DNA from: Chionis minor
Lineage: Eukaryota > Chordata > Aves > Charadriiformes > Chionididae
DNA: 64,000 nucleotides
Assembly: GCA_013398295.1 (NCBI GenBank)
Contig: VZSF01009051.1
Location: 1 to 64,000, forward strand
Direction: 5' to 3'
Part shown: positions 13,890-26,600 of the stretch, piece by piece
How positions within the stretch are numbered: position 1 is the first letter of the stretch
Layout: every line of letters starts with the position of its first letter
The notes under the pieces: generated by a model
What the model was told of the DNA's origin: nothing
Seen by the model: the letters and a program-made list of their open reading frames with translations, nothing else
The model's database searches: none
Position numbers and translations under genes: made by a program

Positions 13890-15935
13890 TTAGGAACCCA
13901 AAGACATTTTCTAAAAAGGATAAAAAAGACCAGAAGAACAAAAGCATGACTCTCTTTAGAAAACCAGAGGGTTTCTTACAAGTGAATCATAATGTGTTTT
14001 CTAGTTCCCAGCTTCATATTTTCTGTCTTTCTGTGGATCAAGAGCTTCTCTTCAGCAGTGCAGCAAGTTTTTTAAATGAGAGATTGCTTCCCCTACCATG
14101 TTCTCTCACATTTAGAACTGTCCAAGACCCCGTTGCAGATACAGACATTGTTTACCTGTAAGACCAGCACTGGGCAGACTCTGAAAGCTGGCTTCCCACC
14201 CTGCTTCCCCATCCCCTAGCCTCTTATTTTAACATGACTTAGCAATTGTAAAGAAAGAGAAGGGCACCATGTCATAAGCCGGTTGCTCATGGATGGTTCA
14301 CACGGGCTCTGCAAGTTGCTGAATTTCCATTAATTCCAGAATGGGAAGTTACACATTTTGGGTAGAACGCAAAAGTCACTGCAATTATTTGGAAAAATAG
14401 CCATTCACTAAGACATTCTGTATTGAGCACTATGTTGGACTGGTAAAAACGTTCCTGCGCAAAGTCAACATTGCAATCCTCATTTGCTTGTGATCAAGTA
14501 CAATCCTACCCTGATAATCTGTTAGCAAATCCACTCACTCTCCAGAAAAATATTTTAATCAGTTTCTGATGATAAGGCGTGGAAATAGGTGGGCAAAAAT
14601 GTATGAGCATGATTTATTTTTTAATTTCTATTTAAACCATTCCAGAACCCCACCAATTCCCCCCAGACAGCTAAAAATCAATGAGCCAGGAACTCCACAG
14701 CCCATTGGCAAGTGCCCATCATTCTTCAGAACTTCAGAACAAGCAGGGTGATTAATCCATTTAAATTTACTGCACAGGAAATATCAGAGGTGGCAGATGC
14801 TTTCCTCAATTGTGATTTACATTGAGAAGAAAATTAAAACCCTCACCGTAACAATTAACTGACTGCTTCACTAAATCCAGTGTCATCTCTGGCTTTTTTT
14901 CTTGTAGAGAATGTGACTATAAATGCTTCCAGCTTTCATGACATGAAGAGGTGAGGTACTGGGGGGTTTGTTTTGTTTTTCCCTTGTTGTTTTATTTCTT
15001 TATTTTTTAATTATTAATGACATTCAGTTGCTTGTTTTGGGTTATGATTTTTGGGGTGGGCAACCACCAGGGAACACTGCTTTAGAAACTGATTAATCTG
15101 TAGTCATTAAAACACTTCACAGACACTGCAGAAAAACTGTCAGTATCTCTTCATTAGCTCCAAGATAGGGAGCTTTATATAAGTACATCTAAACCTCAGC
15201 TGTAACATCCTCCTCAGGGTATATCAACAGTGCAGGATTTTACAACATTTCAGGACTAATTTCCTGCTTATTCAGATACTTTTTCATCACAGGGAATTTA
15301 CACAGCTACAGACATCTGTCTTAATAACACTCAGAAATTTAATATAGGTCTTGAGGACATTAGGTGATTGAGACTGTATCTAGTCAATTCTCCCCAACAT
15401 TTTGAAATGATCAAAAGAGAACCCTTCATGGCTTTGGAAGATTTACTGAGTTGATTTGGTTTTATTCTGTAAATTATACTCTTTTTTTTCCTTAAAACTA
15501 TGAGCTGTACGTAAGACTTGTAAAGTGTGCAGTGACAGTTCAAGGACGAAGACCCATTAGGTGAAATGATACAAGTTTATGATACAGAATCTTGTGAACT
15601 TTCTCTTCCACCACTATAAACCCCACAAAGTCACTGTTAATGGCATGCATTAGCAAATGATCAGAATAGGATGTATGTAGTTAATACTGTATTTTGCCTG
15701 ACCTTTTCTCTATGCTTCCATGTCCAGCCTTAGCAAGAGATAAAACCAAGTGAACCATCATTGTATTCTTAATCCAGGGGATTCTCAACCTTTTCATAGT
15801 GTAGGCAGCAAAACAATGAATGCAATCATATCATAGGTGATGCCATCCCATTACAAGTTTCTGAGATAAAAGTATTTGTACTAAGGTAAAATGTCAATAT
15901 GCTTGACTTGGTTTTGCTTTTCTCTAGAAATGTCC

Positions 15936-16568
15936 TTAGAGCCACTGTTGGAAACAAGATACTGAGCTATGACGCTTAGGACTGAACCAGTGTATATAGT
16001 CATATGCTGATGGACAAATATAGGAGATAAATCCTGACACAGCTGCAGAATCATTCTTGTGCGTAGCTGGTATAAGTAACCACATACAACACTTTATAAG
16101 ATATATATGAACTGAATATTGTATTTTAAGTACAGTAAACATGTCCTTTGTCCCACCAGATAGGCCCCACTTATGCAGGAAAAACACGGGAAAACATCTG
16201 AATGCACATTTTCTGATAATATAACAAAGGTTTAGATTGTGCATCTTGAGCACTGAGTTTGGAGGGATGAGAATTAAAATCCCTCCTTTTTTCAACTCCT
16301 GTGACCAGGCAGTCAAAGAACTGCTACCACCACTACTGTTTGCTGCTGGCTTTTTCTTCAAGAAGATTAAAAGAAACAGCAAGCTGAAAGAAATCTCCCA
16401 CCTCTTTGGATCAGAAATATGCCACAAAGAGACTTGATGAACTACATTTTCTGTCCAAAGCCTAGTTGAGGAGCTGAAGAATTCAAAAGCTATAGAGATG
16501 GGTGACATTCCTCGGCTCTGCAACTTCCTTGTTCTTTTATTTGCAGTTTTACAATGTGTTTGAGACAA
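15936..16568 (-). other. Unusually long open frame, coding status unknown
   Basis: This is the longest uninterrupted frame in the window at 210 codons counted from a TTG. The first ATG is codon 21 (16506-16508), giving 190 codons from ATG to the stop at 15936-15938. I recognise no domain. The translation has a short hydrophobic stretch near residues 59-70 followed by KKK, a serine/glycine patch near 77-84, scattered cysteines, and no clear signal peptide at the ATG. Base composition resembles the flanks. A crude calculation from base composition suggests such a length should arise by chance only rarely in 64 kb (order of 0.01). However, real genomes are not random and no splice or promoter context was identified. 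It could be a chance frame, part of a long exon, or a decayed gene. Confidence 0.2.
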
Positions 16569-18847
16569 TTACAGTAACTGCTTCTGAGGACCTAGTCTTC
16601 ATGCCTTGTTTTTCACCTGGTTTTGCAAACACATGGGATTCTCTTTGCTAAGGCACAGGTAAAAAGGAAGAGAAAAAAAGAGAGAAAACATCATGTGATT
16701 GACCTGGCTGTAAAATCCTGTTCTAATAATCATAAGGAAGATATTTACAGTAACTCCTTTTATTAACGAATCAGGAAGTATTGTGTCTCTGCTGTTTCCT
16801 GCATTTCATGCCTAATCAAATGAGAATAGTATTTACTTCTTTGGAAAACCTCGACAATTACTTATAAAAGTTTCACAAGCCCATTCTGAAGTCTACAAAT
16901 ATAAAGGGAATATTTATGCACTTTTTTCCTCAGGAAGAAAAGCTAAATTTTTGGGGTTTTAAATATTTTTTTTAATTAATTATTTATTTATTTATTAAAA
17001 ATCTCCACTAATTGTTACTATTCACATTTTATAAACGGGAAAACAAAGACACAATGGGAAAATGGACAAAATTACAGAAAGTAGAATGTGGAAGAAAATA
17101 CAGTTTCCTAGATGCCTGTTTCTACAGCTTGTTGCTTCTTACATATAATTAGCTGCACAAACTATTGCATTTGCATGTGCTCCTTTTTTCTGTTTACTGA
17201 AATAACTTAGGGTTGGTTTTTTTTTTACCCATAGGACATGAGGAAAGGCCATTAGCAGTTGATAAACCTGATTGTTCTGCTGCTTAGACCTTCTCTGTAG
17301 TTTCCTTGTAAAAGGATAATGAAAGTTCCTGCCATAGAATGTACATTTTGGGGGGAATAAATTCTTTCATTCAAAAGCAGGATATCTGTTTGCATGGACT
17401 GTCCTCAGAGGAGACAAAAAGAACTTTGCACCCAATTTTTCTACATGCAGGCACATCAGCAGGGAGCAGGAAGTTTGGAAGGCAAAAGCTATGTATACAG
17501 CTGAACTTATGCTTTAAGAGGAATAAGACGATTTATCTGGAGGAAAGAAGTGACTTAACATCTTCATCAGAACAAAGACAAATCCAGGAAGGACTCTGAC
17601 CTCCAATCCCTTTTTTTCTCTGGTCTCCTGCTGTTCACTGTAGATAGCCAAGTCACACTCCAACCTGTAACATTTTTACCAACAAGTGTGCAGGTCCTTT
17701 TTTTCTCTTCCTGTCATCTAAGACTGGTAATGAGTTTGATATAATCTCAGTTTGGTCCTCAAATAACAGGTCCAATACATTGTGAATATATTATCCAGAC
17801 TTCCTGCATTTATGTAGATTTGGATTTTGAGTTAGTATTCAATTTATACTGTGTTTTATCTGCCTTGCCTTTTATGTATATGATAAACTGTGAGTCCTTT
17901 GGATTACTTTGTCATGAAAGAAGTTATTTTCTACATAAAAATCTATTGCTCTCCATAAAAAGCAGCTGGAAATTTCAGCTTCTTTGAACCATAAGAATTG
18001 TTTTTAAATTATGTCCATAGTTACTGGAATTATTCTTGATTTCTGAAACAACACTGTTAAGATTAAATAACTTTCTTAAACACAATAGTGACACTGAGGT
18101 TTATTCTGCTGATCACTTTATATGAGATTAAAAAGGATATGAACCTTTTTTTGTGAAGTGCTGCATCATGACCATGGAAAGCGTGCTGTCCAGCCTGCAG
18201 AGCTTGCAAGATAAGACAAAATTTAGGTAGGCAGCAAATCCTAGTGAGACAGAAGATGAAGACAGGAACCATAGTAAGATTATAATTATAATAAAGTTTA
18301 TCTATTATGGTATTTTTGAACCTGATGGTTCTACATAATTTAAAACTTTTAAAATAGGTATCAGCAGTCCCCATTGGCCTTTTACCTAACCTTTATCAGG
18401 TGACTGTTTCCAGATCCTGTAGGTCTCAAGATGGGAATTGAAAGACGAGAGGTTAATGGCTTTATGCACTAATTTAAGAAGTGCACTCTATTTGTAAAAG
18501 TGCTAAGACTCCTGTGGCAGAAACTGTAAAGTGAATAGTTTGGGCTACTATCACTGATGGAGTGGAAATGTCAAAGAGCAACTCATTAGAGTCAGAGAAC
18601 AAATAGGTAGGGAGACTCAGAGCTTTGAAAAGCATGAAAGGTAAGAGCAAGTAGATGAAGTAGATGTGATGGAAAAAAAGAAGAGTCAGTGAAAGGATGT
18701 AAGGAAGAGTGATCATTGAAAAGGAAGATGACCTTGCACATAGCAAAGAGCAAACAGAGATTGTAAACCATTGTTCTGTTAATGTTAGGGTGATTAATTT
18801 TGATTCTCAAACAGTCTTCAAAAAGGTTTTTATACATACACATTATC
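16569..18847. other. AT-rich DNA, no gene recognised
   Basis: No supported gene. It includes an A/T tract near 16958-17001 with repeated ATTT units. Open frames stay near 100 codons or less. Confidence 0.5.
16958..17001. repeat. AT-rich simple tract with ATTT units
   Basis: Consists almost only of A and T, with T8 followed by repeated ATTT/TTTA units. Low complexity only. Confidence 0.65.
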
Positions 18848-19110
18848 AGAATCATAGAAATATTGGCTGGAAAGACATTTAACAGTCATATAGGCACCCT
18901 CCCCTTGAATCAAAACTACACTCAGTACTAGCTTGGGTCAGCAGTTGTTTTGTCTAGTGGAGTCTTGGAAAGGACTTCTATGGGCAATCTGTTTTTCTGC
19001 TGCCGTAATTTTATAATGAAGAAGTTTTTCCTAATGTCAGTCTGAAGCCTAACTTGTAACTCTTGCCTTTTATTTTATCACTAATGAAAACAGCTTGGCT
19101 CAGTACAGCT
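18848..19110 (-). mobile_element. CR1-like LINE 3' end, old copy
   Basis: Read on the minus strand, the element ends at about 18848 in a motif related to the CR1 terminus (plus-strand AATCATAGAAATATTGGCTGGAAAGAC). Further right it shows the region equivalent to 'tctgtttttctgc...gaagaagtttttcctaatgtc', which is typical of CR1 3' untranslated sequence. Divergence is high, so this is an old insertion. Sequence to about 19496 may also be repeat-derived, but I cannot match it. No reading frame survives. Confidence 0.65.
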
Positions 19111-22100
19111 GCGCTTTGCTTTTTCTGTATTCACCCTTAGCACCTAAGAAATGCTGTTGCACTCCTCTTTCATTGCCTGAACTTGATTTCACTTCATGTA
19201 TGCTCTCTCTTTGCATTTTGTTCTATAAGAATTTCCTGATGAGCCTCCTGCCAAATTGTCTTATCTTTCTGTAGAACAGAATACTTTGTTCCAGAGTGCT
19301 AATAATAATCGGTATTTTTTTTAAATCCATCAGCCATCCAAAGGAATTCTGCTCCTCTTCATGTTCTCCCAGGGGATTCTGGCCAGGAATTTCCTAAAGT
19401 CTGTGGTCCTGAAGTGTAGAGCTCTAACACTGTTTCTTAACTTCTCATTCTCAGAATCTGTATTACAGATTCTTCTCCCAACATTTGGTGCAGGCCGTTA
19501 AAGTGAACCATGAGCTAGGTGGCAGAAAAATTGGGTTCCCAGTTCTGTGTTTAACTGGCAGTTAATGAAAAACAGAGGACCCAAAGATTGATGGACAGAA
19601 CAAAATCCATGTTTTTTTTTTTTTTTTTTAATATTAAAGGGAGCTATACTTGTTTGCAATTCGGGAAAAAAATTAATTGAAATATTTTTATGAGTATCAT
19701 GCATTGATTGACACAAAACTTAGTATCTATCCAGCTTGATAGACAAAGATACATATTTTTACTTTCCTGAAAATAAAATTAATCATTAAAGTCCTAAAGC
19801 TTGCACTAGTGAGCCAAAACCGTATATTTGGTTTCATGTGACATTTTGATAACTACTTCTTTACCAAAGCTCAATTCTCATTGAATCATGTAATATCAGA
19901 TGTTTACCAGAGTATTTGTCAGTGGTGACCCCAGTGTAAGTGACCTTTTGAGGACCTGTATATGCCATCTTTATGCTCTCCCTTCTGAAGAGGTATGGTA
20001 TAAAAGATGGAGTCACCAGACTACGCTTGTTTTTGTGGCAGCAAAGTGGAACATGGACCATATTTGATCGATTTCTGGGGTTTTTTGCACACTGAATAAG
20101 TACCTGGTACCTGATCCTATTGTAGTATGAACCAGTCTAGACCTTTTATTGCAGCTGAACCTCTAAAATCTTTCGTTTTTATCAAAGATCTTCTGATATG
20201 CCAATAAGGTTACTCTCCATCTTCTGCTCAATAATCCAGAAAATTTACACTTTTTAAAATAAGAATAAACACTCTTTATTATATCTTTGGTCTTTTCAGC
20301 AATTTTTTAACATCATTTGAACTATCTGTACACTTGTTGAAACGTGTAAAGGCTGAGGACAAGCTCGAAAGGAACATAGGCACCAAGAAAGGAGATTTAG
20401 GCTAGCTGAGGGATGCAGAATTACTCTAAGAAAACCCCTTCATCTGCTTGGAAGTTCTAAGCATGAAATCTCTTCCAATAAACTTATAGCAGGCAAGACT
20501 ACTGGTACAGACAGACTACAGTTATTGAGGCTGGGCAGTCCACCTTCGGCCTCTAGCAGGGCAGGATTTTTGATTGCTCTCTTTCTTGTCCCATGATTCC
20601 TGCATTCATAGCTGGACAGCAGTCAAGCTCCAATAATAGGGATAGGTTGTACGTGCTCTAGTCTGTAAATTCATGGTTAGAGTTCTTTCTTAGGAATGGG
20701 ACAGGCTCTTGGGCTGATAAAACTCATTCTATTTTGTTGGGCAAATGTTCTAACCATTCTGTTACTACACAGAAGGGAGGAAAGATAGCACTGTCTGTTC
20801 AATCAAAGGAGAACTACACATCCAGGTACAGATCATGTTCCTCAAGGCAAAGTATCAAGGTGTAAAATGCCCATACTAAGGGCTGCACTGAGGAGATCCA
20901 GAATCCAGAAAAAGTGTTCAGCATGTTGGTCCTGCCAGTCCCAGTCAGAACCATACCAACTCTTTTAGATCCATTGCATTGAATGCTGTATACGAACATA
21001 AGGAACATTAGCCTTTATGCAATGTAGTAAAAATCCTTATTAAACATTTAGAGAAATTACAAGAAGAGATTAGTGGATATTGCAACGCGATCACTCCACA
21101 TTTAGGGTTTTTTAAAATTAAATTTGCCTCTGAATTATATTCTTATAAAACCACTTTAAAATATGAAAATATTCTCATATTTTTTGAGTTAGTTTAACAC
21201 ATCTGAAACATTCCAAATTAAGGGCCTTACTCTCAACTGGACTAAGGCCACTTTACATTGTTCTGACATCAATTACAGTTACTTGCCTTTCAAAGTCCCT
21301 ATGCACTTGTGGAGAGGTATAAAGAGGACTTAATGTAAATGAGAATTAGTCTTAATCTTTTAGTATTAATTGAACTGACCATTTATAAATAACAATATTT
21401 AACAAAAACACACCTTTTCCTCCTTCATGTCAGTTCTTTCATTCTAAACTAAGGACCAGTGCCTGTTAATTTTACTTATTTAAATAAGTATTTCCATGTG
21501 AATATCCACTTCAAATTTGGATTTTTATGTAAGTATTTTCTAAAGAGATAAAGAGTGATTTCCATTTTGCTGTTTAATTTTATCAATAATCTGTGAGCAG
21601 AGTGGTGTCTTTGTTTTCAGAGAGCATTTCTCTTTGAAATCTGAAAGAAAAAATGAGCTCCTCTGCAGTTAAAACTACGATGTTTGCCTAAAGGCTTTCA
21701 AGCAGTTTGGAACTCCTCCAGTAATTCTCAAGGTCTTCCTCGAGCACCACTTGGGTAGAAAAACCCCATCTTCTCTTCACTGCCCGCAATGAATTTGATT
21801 AATTGATTTTCACTGATTTTAAGGTAAGAAAGGATTTTAAATCCTGTGTTCCATGTTAGCAGTCTGCTTTTACTCAGGTCTCTTTACAGTCAATGCAGAA
21901 AGACAAGTAAGGTGACTTATATGTTAAAAGAGTTTATTTTGGAACTGCATTTGTGTGTCCATAGACTACTTGAAGACTTTAAACACAAGAAAGCCATCAT
22001 TTCCTCTATTATATGAGCCTTGTTTTGAATGTCAGTGTCAAACTTCTGTAATTATTCATCTAAGTATAGATGAATAAGTTGCAAAATCATCTGTCCTAAA

Positions 22101-23199
22101 ATGAAAGTACATTTTTAAGGTGATAATTACAAAATAATGAGAGACTTAATTTAAGTGGTAGGTATGTAAACACTCATATTAGTATGGCCAAAGACTGTCA
22201 AGAATGGAAAAATGGCATTAGACAATGAAATATTATTTATGTCATACCATAAAATCATTTTTTTCCTATTCAGAGATGACCATAAAGTAGAGAACATATT
22301 ATTGCAATGAGTATGTTGGTTGTCCAGTAAAAAAGATTGGAAATACCCTAGTCAAGCAGTCCCAGTAAGAAGGTTTAGCACAGTAGGAACAGGCATGGCA
22401 AGAGAAAAAATGAGTCCCATGAGAAGACTGAGTTTTGTCAAGTAAGACTCAGAGGCAAAATCTTTGTGGCATAAGGTAATGCAAGACCTTGTCCTCCAAA
22501 CAATTACATTAACATGAAGGCTTGTTAGAAAAAACAACAGTCAAAGCCATAACGTAAGAGAGGTTAGACAGATTGGGTAGATAGGTCAGCTATATCTTTT
22601 CTCTCTCAAATGGATCGTCAGATACTGCGAACAAAAAAAACCACAACAAGCCCAAAAAACTTTATCCAGTCTCCTTAGCCGTCACTTTGCCATACTTCTT
22701 TTAGGAGAATATAAGGATGAATGATATTCTGTTTGTATGACTTTCTGTCTGATATAATCTGATTATAGTAGAATGGGTTTTGGTAAATCAAATAGGTCCA
22801 TTGCTGGAAAGTAGCTCACCGTGGTATGTCTATTGAAGTAAACAAAATGGCATATCTCTAGCAAGAGAGAAAATAGATTAAGTGAAAATTCACAATGTAC
22901 CACCTCTGAAGCCAGTAACAGTTGGTTTTATATTTACTGGAATATAGAGCATGCACAGACAAGTATCTAATGTGTCAGTAAATATCACCTTTTTGTTTAC
23001 ATCCTCAGTATAGGCCTCTGTAAAGATGTAATTGGGTGGATATCTTCCCCAAAGATAATGCATGGAACTTCTGCATTTATATCCATTAATTTGTTTCTTT
23101 CTAATGCTAAACACAAGAAATTCACAGAGTACTTCATTACCATGCACAGAATTCAGTGGAAGGCCAGCAAAATGGACAGGGAGTGGTGCATTTGTCATG
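19111..23199. other. AT-rich DNA, no gene recognised
   Basis: No supported gene. It contains a T18 run at 19612-19629. A patch at about 20640-20775 vaguely resembles a tRNA-derived repeat, but not strongly enough to annotate. Open frames are 72 codons or shorter up to about 22.9 kb. The larger ones near 23 kb overlap the start of the neighbouring CR1. Confidence 0.5.
19612..19629. repeat. T18 homopolymer
   Basis: Eighteen consecutive T residues followed by AATATTAAA. It could be the tail of a minus-strand retroposon, but no matching body or target duplication was recognised. Confidence 0.8.
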
Positions 23200-23615
23200 G
23201 GGGCAGAAAATCAGGAACTGGGGCTTGTTCAGCATGAAGACAATACGGCTTTGGCTGCTGTTAGGTGCAGCCCAGTACCTGTGGTGAGCAGATGGAGCCA
23301 GTCTCTTCACAGTGGTACGCGACTGGAGGGCAAGAGGAAAAACTCATAAATTGTAACAGGAGAGTTTCAGATTAAATGTAAAGAGAAACCTTTTCACCAA
23401 TGGAAAGTAAAGCAGTGGTGCAGGCAGCCCAGGGAGGCTGTGAAGTCTCCATCCTTGGAGGGTTTCCAAGATCAGACTGGAAAAAGCCCTGACTGACCTG
23501 TTTTGATCCCCTGAATAACCTCACTTGATCCTACAGCTGACCCTGTTTTCAACTGGGAGTTATACTAGAGATCCTGAGGTCACTTCCAACTTGAATTACC
23601 TTATAAATCCATAGC
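23200..23615 (+). mobile_element. CR1 LINE 3' end
   Basis: The plus strand follows avian CR1 3' sequence in order. It runs through a block with 'cagcccagtacctg', 'gagccagtctcttcacag', 'cagcccagggaggctgtg', 'tctccatccttggagg', and finally 'ctgaggtcacttccaac' near 23576-23595. The copy is 5'-truncated and contains only the segment around the end of ORF2 and the 3' untranslated region. It contributes parts of short open frames on both strands, which are not genes. Confidence 0.85.
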
Positions 23616-26600
23616 AAGCTAAATGTATTATAAATCAACATAAAAAGTTATGTTAAAATCTAACTGTAGAACACTGAACAGTAAAATCATCCATATTCAT
23701 ACAGCAGATAACTTTTATATTTCACAGAAGATGGTGTCACCAGTTGAACAAAATATCATCTACATTCTTTCCACCAAATAAACTTACACCCTTGTGTTTA
23801 TGTTCATGTGTCTACTATGCCAGTAAAAGAAATTTGGAGGAGATCTGTCTTCCGGTCTGCCATTACAATGTGGCCTGAACTCTGACACTTGCACCGTGTG
23901 AAGGACTTTGCAATGCCCAGTTGCAATATGAATGCTCACTTGTCCTTACTAACACTGGAAAGAAGAATTATGTTCTAATGGAACTCTGGCTCAGCCAATT
24001 CTCCAAACCACTCAAGGGCGAATAGCTCCAATTAGCAAAGGATTGGTTCTTTATTTTTTTTCTTTTGCTCAAGCTATAAACTGTGTGTTTAAGAAAAATC
24101 TCACAGACAATGCATTCGTTTCGAACTCATACATAAAATAGCTTTAGAGAAAGCTGCAAGATTTAACTTGAAATGACCAACTAAACCCAAATACTTGTGT
24201 AGCCAGAAAACTTTATGTGTACTTGTATACCTAATACATAATGCTTATATACATAGATACTTATTAAACAGAACATTGTAAATTATATTTTTATATTTCC
24301 ACATTGAATCACTTGATGCATAATCTTCCACTGTATATCCTCATTTTCCTGAAATAGAAACCAGAACTTCTATTCTTTTATTACTGTTTGATGTTTGGTT
24401 AAACTGGTGAGGAAATCCCTCATGTATAATTCCGGTATCCAGCCTCACCAAAACTAAATCCTTCTTTAGAAACATTACAGGTTTATATATGATTCACAGT
24501 TTACCATATAGGTAGTGAGATTATCAAAAAGCAACAATGAATTAATGAGACCAAAATTAATGTGTCTATCCCTCACTTTTCACAGTTTCTCCTCTGCACT
24601 ACTCAACAGTTTGTTTATTCCACAGGCAATCTCTTCAAGCAGACTGAAATAGTTGTTATATTTAAAACAGGAAATCTCCCAAATATTTGTTTTCCTCTTC
24701 TCTGAAATATTAAAATTCCCATTTCAATAATGTGTCTACAACTGTCCAAGCAGAAATTATCCAGTCCTAGTATCAACATTTGAGGGCTGAAACTTACTTT
24801 AAACTGGATATTGAATCTCTGCTGTGCTAGGGAAGATTTACCCTTTTCAGAAATGGAGATTCATTGAATTTGCTAACCCTTTTGGGGCTCATGAGTCTGG
24901 ACTTTAGGACTATGACAAAATTATGAACAGAAAATACCTTTTTCTCTTTCTGCGTTTTGTGCAGGGGTCTCAAGGTAATTAAAGTTCCTGGCTTTACAAA
25001 TTGATGCAAATAAAAAAAGACTTTCAATTAAAAAATGGACAACTCTCTCTAGAATTTCTAAATTCATTTTTTGTGGCCTAGGTAGTATATTTAGACACAT
25101 AATGTTGCCTTGCAATTTCAAAGCTCTCTTGTCACTTTTTTAATGACCTGCATAAGTAATTTGAAGATTTCCTACTCAACAACAAAGTGATATTCCCCAA
25201 TCACCATCTTTCAAATTCCCTCTGAAATTAGGAAGAGACTTCTGTGATTTTTAAGTTGGGCATGCTATGGTGTTAAGATCAGATCAGATCATTCATTATT
25301 TTTGCTATATGTGTGTAACTGTGGGATTTCTTTGGAGTCATTTTGTTTGACAGCAGGATGGAATAGAGAACCATGTCAAGATACAGATTCTGAGGTTGAA
25401 GCAAAAAAGAAGCATTTTTTTTTTTAATGAAAGCACTGCTTTCTAATAGGCAGCATCATAAGAGAGATTTAAGTTTGAGTGAATATCTCACTTTAAAAAA
25501 AACAATACTGTAAAGGCTGTTATTCCAGTCCTTGAATTTGTCCCTTTTTGTATTCCCTTTCAGTTCTACAACAAACTTTTAACAACCAAGATTTAAATTA
25601 ATGAAAGTGGAAGGTAATTTTGTGGAAATACTTTAACCACATTGGAGCTAGTAGGCACAGCCATGATACAAAGTGCTTTTACTCTGATGTTATGAAGGTG
25701 CCTCCTGCTCTTCTGCTCCACCATAAAAAAGTGTCAGTAAGCTGTGGAAAATGCTGTGCGGACTATTAAAATCCCTAAGTATTCAACAACATTATTATAT
25801 ATCAAAGCTATTTCATCTGAAAACATAATAAAAGCTGGCACTACAGGTTAGTCAGGGTGCTGAAAGTGACTTGTTTTATGCGTGATGACATTAGAGGGAA
25901 GGCTAATAGAAGCCTAGATTGTGACACTGTATAATCATTAAATATAGACCTAATTTGGCTGGTAATTAACCCTGGAATATTATGTTATGGGCAGCCCAGG
26001 CGTAAAAAAAAAAAAAAAAAANGCAAAGTGACTGAAAAATGGAGGCAGAGACAGAGAGTATAAAAATTTAGGTGCATAACAATCAAGATACAGTTGACCA
26101 GTTTGGATTGCCACTTAAAAACCTTTGCCTCTGCTGTCTTACCCAATGCATGCCGAAAGAGCAAGCTGCTGAAGTCTGCTGCAGAACCATTATCATCTGT
26201 TCATTTTATTTCCATTGCCAATTATCCTTAATTATTGGAAACTTTTTTCAATGTATAATGACTGCTGAAATGTTAGCATGCTCATTAAATTGAAGCTGTA
26301 GCTCAAGAAATAGATTTTGATAAGCTATGTTATGTTATAGACCTGCATTTTCAAGTACTTCATCCTCCGTTAACTTCAGGTCCATCTTTGCATAACATTT
26401 TCCAAGATATATTTATGTATTTATTTATTTTTACAGGAGAAAGGAACAGAAGGCCAGATTTCCTTGTTGAAAGCTGACATAATTAGTATAAAAAGACAGA
26501 CGTGATCTGAATTGCTAGTAGCTGAAGGAATAAATATGGACAAACATTGTTTCTGGAGAGATGGGTGATGTCACTTGAGCAAAGGCAACAGAAGGCTGCA

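Larger units (their letters stand above)
7031..15935. other. AT-rich DNA, no gene recognised
   Basis: No coding region, RNA gene, CR1 or LTR could be supported here. The stretch holds simple T-rich, A-rich and AT-rich tracts, a small hairpin near 11253, and an A18 tract near 13863 flanked by a 9-bp direct repeat. Open frames stay near or below 120 codons and show no family motifs. Confidence 0.5.

Noticed and set aside
19111..19496. Extension of the CR1 copy at 18848-19110
   Set aside because: The text does not follow the CR1 3' sequence I know; it may be another old repeat or a conserved non-coding element.
20640..20775. Possible ancient tRNA-derived SINE relic ('ggttagagttcttt', 'gttctaaccattctg')
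   Set aside because: The resemblance is to remembered SINE phrases only; no A and B promoter boxes in proper order and no target duplication could be shown.
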